In this document: positions 40,241 to 43,360 of the stretch, one piece after another | How the letters are laid out: each line of letters opens with the position of its first letter | How positions within the stretch are numbered: position 1 is the stretch's first letter | Source: Acanthamoeba lenticulata | Lineage: Eukaryota; Discosea; Longamoebia; Acanthamoebidae | Reading direction: 5' to 3' | DNA length: 43,360 nucleotides | Assembly (NCBI GenBank): GCA_002179805.1 | Contig: NAVB01000208.1 | Coordinates: forward strand, 1 to 43,360 | Program-made: the position numbers and the translations under genes | Notes under the pieces: model-generated | The model's input: the letters and a program-made list of their open reading frames with translations, nothing else | Told to the model about the DNA's origin: nothing | Database searches by the model: none

Positions 40241-41983
40241 TTACAAACGTCCCGCTGGTGTAGCTGGTGCTGTCCGAGTGACCTCCTGTTGTGTGTTTTG
40301 AACACCAAACACCATCAACATGACCACCACCACCATCTCCTGTTCCCCAAGCTGCATGTCTGTTGTACCAAACACGACGAGACGCGAAAGCGAGCCGCAG
40401 ATGAAGCTGCCTGAATCGGCCACCGCCAACGTGTCGCCCACCAGCGTGAGCACGCGCCACTCGCCCGTGTCTTTTGTGTTGGTTGTTAGAAGCGCACGCG
40501 CGAGTCAGTCCCTCAGGCCAACACACACGGGCCCGGACGCTAACGCGCGCGCGTAAGGGATGCGCACTGTTGGGCAGGTCGAGGGCGAGCACAGCGAGGT
40601 TGGATCCCCACGCGATAAACATGTTGGGCCCGATCCAGTAGGTCGTCGCCCTGTTGATCTCGAATTCGGGATGAGCCTTGAGCGGTATTTGCTGCCACAC
40701 GGCGGGGCAGTTCTCCTGGAGCTGAGACAGCGACAGCGTGTGCACTGCGTTCAAGTCCGACGTGTGCACGATGCACAGTAAGCCGTCGGCAACGCCTGTC
40801 GTGTGGTCGGCACAGACTCACCAGCGTTCGTCAGCGCAGAGAACGAAAGCGAAAGCGAAAGCAAAACGCACCGATCGACTCGTTTTCAAAGTTGCTGAGG
40901 TGGAGGCTGCTCGTGTAGGCTCGCCAGACGTTGGACGCTGTTGCGTTCACCCGCCCGGAAACAAGCGTGAGCGTCATTGGGCAAAGGGTCGCTCAAAGCC
41001 GTACTCGTGTCAAAGATGTGGAACTTGGACGTGGACTGCCTGAAGTTACTGTCGCTGAGGACCACCAGCTGCTGGCCCCATTTGGCGATCTTGGCGTAGT
41101 TGGAGGGAACCGGCTCTTCCCCGCTCACCTCAACGCGGCTCCACTGGCGTGACGCTGCCGCAAAATCGATAAATCAATTTATAAATCAAAAAATAAACTA
41201 AAAATGAATTTATGCAAAGGCCTTACTCAGATCGTATTTGTAGAGTTCGCTTGTTTTGGGAGTGCCCTCGCTCCCGCCCCAGACGTATGCGGCATTCTCG
41301 ATCACGCACATGGCCGCTGTAGTGCGCGATTTCATGGCGCCCTGCGCGCGCAGGCAAGTGTGGGTCACACAATGCACAGTGGGAGCCCGGGAGGGGATGT
41401 CTGGAATGGCTGTACTTCGGCGTTGGGCTCTGTCATGCACTCGGGCCGCCACTGGAGCAACTTCCCAGCATCGGCTGTGCACAGCAACGAACACAAAGAG
41501 GTCAAATGAAGGTGCGCCCCCTGGCCTGCCTGGAGGAACGGGGGCGCACCGAAGCGCAGGCGTTGCTTGAGGTCTTCTGGTATGTGCAAGTTCTCAACGT
41601 TCTTGCCGTGCTCCTTCTTTGCCGCCTGGATACGCAAACGACGACGATGATGATAACGTCAGCAGCGCTTCCCTCCGGGTGGTCCACCCTCTTGTAGTAG
41701 AAAACAAGAAAAGGCAGGCGCACGGCAAGCGTGATGTCCATGAGAGACGGGAAGCCTTCCGAGCCCAGCGGGATCGCCCACAGGTCGTTCATGTAACGGC
41801 CGTCGTAGCCTGCCCCGTCGAGGTTGCGTTTACTCAGGAGCGTTCTGGCGCAGGTGGAGCGAGAGGGGGCAACCTACCACCAAACAAGAAGACGCGGTTG
41901 GACGAGGGCTGGTAGGCCATGCAGTGGCCCGACCGGCCAGCAGGCCACTTGTACCGCGGGTTCTCTGCCTCGCTGGCCAGCAT
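40241..41983 (-). CDS. Kelch-repeat protein
   Basis: The ATG at 41983 gives MLASEAENPRYKWPAGRSGH, then CMAYQPSSNRVFLFGG, a canonical kelch blade ending in the double Gly. After an intron GAGYDGRYMNDLWAIPLGSE (blade with N-D-L-W) follows. Further exons give KSRTTAAMCVIENAAYVWGG and TPKTSELYKYDLS (41340-41210), then YAKIAKWGQQLVVLSDSNFR and SKFHIFDTSTAL (41100-40995), HTLSLSQLQENCPAVWQQIP and YWIGPNMFIAWGSNLAVLAL (40745-40570), and finally VGDTLAVADSGSFICGSLSR. The stop is placed at 40241, though the last splice is uncertain. Five or more blades suggest a beta-propeller used for protein interaction. No BTB, F-box or catalytic domain is visible. Several introns make exact exon limits approximate. 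Confidence 0.7.
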
Positions 41984-42068
41984 CTTTCGTGTTGAGTGAG
42001 CTTCAACTCGACAGAAAAGAATTTATCTGAAAAGATAAAAGAATAAAAAAATGATTTTTATTACGCGC

Positions 42069-43099
42069 TTAATTCAAAAACTTTTGAACGTTGAGGCCGG
42101 GCACGCCGCGGAGGCCCATCTTGCCCACGGTCTTGGCCAGAAGGGGCGGCGGCTGGTCGGCGCCCAGGAGGGCGGCATAGCCGTTGGCCTGCGCCACGAG
42201 CTGCTCCTTGCTCCATCCGAGGAACCTCGAGTGGCTGTTGTAATAGCCCAGCCACGATTGGTAGGCCGACGGGATGTCCTTCTGCAGCTGCTGCAGCCCG
42301 CGGGCGCCCTTCTGGCCGCGCAGGGCCGCCAACTCGGCCGGCATCTTGTCGTAGGTCGCCAGCGGCTGCGCGGACTGGTGCTGGGTGATGGGCAGGTCAC
42401 GCAGCTTGTTGAGGAAACGCGCCTCAAAGTCGGCCAAGAGGAGCAGGCCGGAGCCCTCCTTGCCCGCGCGGGCCGTCCGGCCGAGGCGATGAATGTACTG
42501 GGCCGAGTCGGCCGGGAGGCCCATCTGGAGGACGAGCGAGACGTCGGGATAATCGACGCCGCGCGCCGACACGTCGGACGAGAACATGATGACGCGCGAG
42601 CCCTTGCGGAAGCGGTCCGACGTGGCCGTGCGCACGTTTTGAGACTTGCGCGAGTGGATCTCGAGCACGGGGACGCCGAGGCACTGGTTGAAGAGGGTGG
42701 CCATGAACTGGGTCATGCGGGCCGTGACGAAGAAGGCGATGATCTTGAAGTCGGGCTCGCGCGCCATGTGCTCGCGGACCAACTGGACAAAGATCGGGAT
42801 CTGGTCTCGGAGCGGCGAGATGACGTACTCCTGCCGCACCTGCACGTTGGTGTGGTCCTCGCCCACGGTGTCAATGCTGGCGTGGTCGGGCGAGATGATG
42901 TTGCGCACGAGCTGCGCGAGCTGGTCCGGCATGGTGGCCGAGAACAACAGCGTCTGGCGGCGGCCCGTCGCGGGCAGGTGGGACACGATGGAGTCGATGT
43001 CCTTCTTGAAGCCCATCTCCAGCAGCTTGTCGGCCTCGTCGAGCACGAGCACCGACACGTGGCGCAGCAGCTCGACGACGCCCTTGCTGTTCTGGATGT

Positions 43100-43133
<34 letters not shown>

Positions 43134-43360
43134 ATCGGCACCGCCGCCGTGCAGGTTCTTCGTCTCGGTCCTGATGTTGGTGCCACCGATGACGCACTGC
43201 GCCCGGTAGTGGTGGTGCTTGAGCAGCATCTGCGCCTCCTTCATGGTCTGCATCGCCAGCTCCCTCGTGGGCGAGATCACCAGGATCGCCACCTTGCCCA
43301 GTGGCGTAGCCAACCTGCGCGAATAGACGTCAATCACCACGTTTTTGTTGTTGTTGTTGT
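42069..43360 (-). CDS. DEAD-box RNA helicase (Mss116/plant RH26-31 type), 5' end outside window
   Basis: ATP-dependent RNA helicase. From the right edge the frame is open through LATPLGKVAILVISPTREL (motif Ia), GGTNIRTE (GG), VATPGRLLDH (Ib), VLVLDEADKLLEMGFKKD (motif II, DEAD), LLFSATMP (motif III, SAT), VIMFSSDVSARGVDYPDV (motif V) and YIHRLGRTARAGKEG (motif VI), to LRGVPGLNVQKFLN and TAA 42071-42069. The DVSARGVDYPDV and HRLGRTARAGK wording, and the C-terminal extension with SWLGYYNSHSR, are typical of the Mss116/CYT-19 and plant RH25/26/31 subgroup, which act mostly in mitochondria or plastids on group I/II introns. The Q motif and Walker A (motif I) lie beyond the edge. No intron is needed over the 1.27 kb seen. 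Confidence 0.88.
43343..43360. repeat. (TTG)n repeat at the window edge
   Basis: Six TTG units at the right edge. On the helicase strand this reads as Asn codons if still coding, or it may belong to an intron. Confidence 0.6.

Noticed and set aside
1..43360. tRNA, rRNA, CRISPR or bacterial operon signatures
   Set aside because: None recognised on reading both strands. The repeats seen are microsatellites or coding low complexity, with no spaced direct-repeat array.

Overview
The window reads as nuclear DNA of a GC-rich, intron-rich amoebozoan, most likely Acanthamoeba or a close relative. The evidence is tightly packed genes on both strands, many short GT-AG introns (about 50-120 nt) whose 5' splice sites favour GTACGC or GTGCGT, AT-rich intergenic stretches, and typical protist eukaryotic families. 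I recognise no rRNA, tRNA or CRISPR. Genes are cut at both edges (TRAPPC11 on the left, a DEAD-box helicase on the right).

Layout. 1-12 kb: TRAPPC11 (-), a PPR protein (+), octanoyltransferase LIPT2 (+), an unrecognised charged protein (+), a Zn2Cys6/PAS regulator (+, with frame breaks) and a bacterial-type membrane protein (-). 12.5-19 kb: one long gene (+) that I identify as an M18BP1/KNL2 homologue, the factor that licenses CENP-A loading at centromeres. Its eleven exons sum to 5652 nt, exactly 1884 codons. They encode a SANTA domain, two SAP-like segments, long acidic tracts, a CENP-C-like motif, four AT-hooks, a SANT domain and two C-terminal blocks that resemble animal M18BP1. 19-24.7 kb: a SAP+SUKH (SMI1/KNR4) protein and a CLU-domain protein, both (-). 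25-28.5 kb: two secreted proteins (+), the first a long Asn-ladder beta-helix with a 17-residue period. 28.6-30.3 kb: a degenerate Ty1/copia pol relic, a degenerate fragment of a GCPWD-type ankyrin-like gene, and an intact gene of that family on the other strand. 30.4-43.4 kb: penta-EF-hand protein (-), secreted glutamine-amidotransferase-like protein (+), PIP kinase (-), GDPD phosphodiesterase (+), LRR protein (-), PRXL2-type thioredoxin-fold protein (-), kelch protein (-), DEAD-box helicase (-).

No operon-like logic is expected. Neighbouring genes belong to different pathways: centromere maintenance, lipoic acid synthesis, phosphoinositide and glycerophosphodiester metabolism, organelle RNA handling, vesicle tethering and secreted surface proteins. 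Many gene pairs are divergent with 100-500 bp between them, or convergent with 30-120 bp between stops.

Limits. Exon limits were worked out by eye from reading frame and GT-AG rules. They are firm for M18BP1/KNL2, LIPT2 and most of TRAPPC11 and approximate elsewhere. Family assignments rest on motif recognition without database searches.
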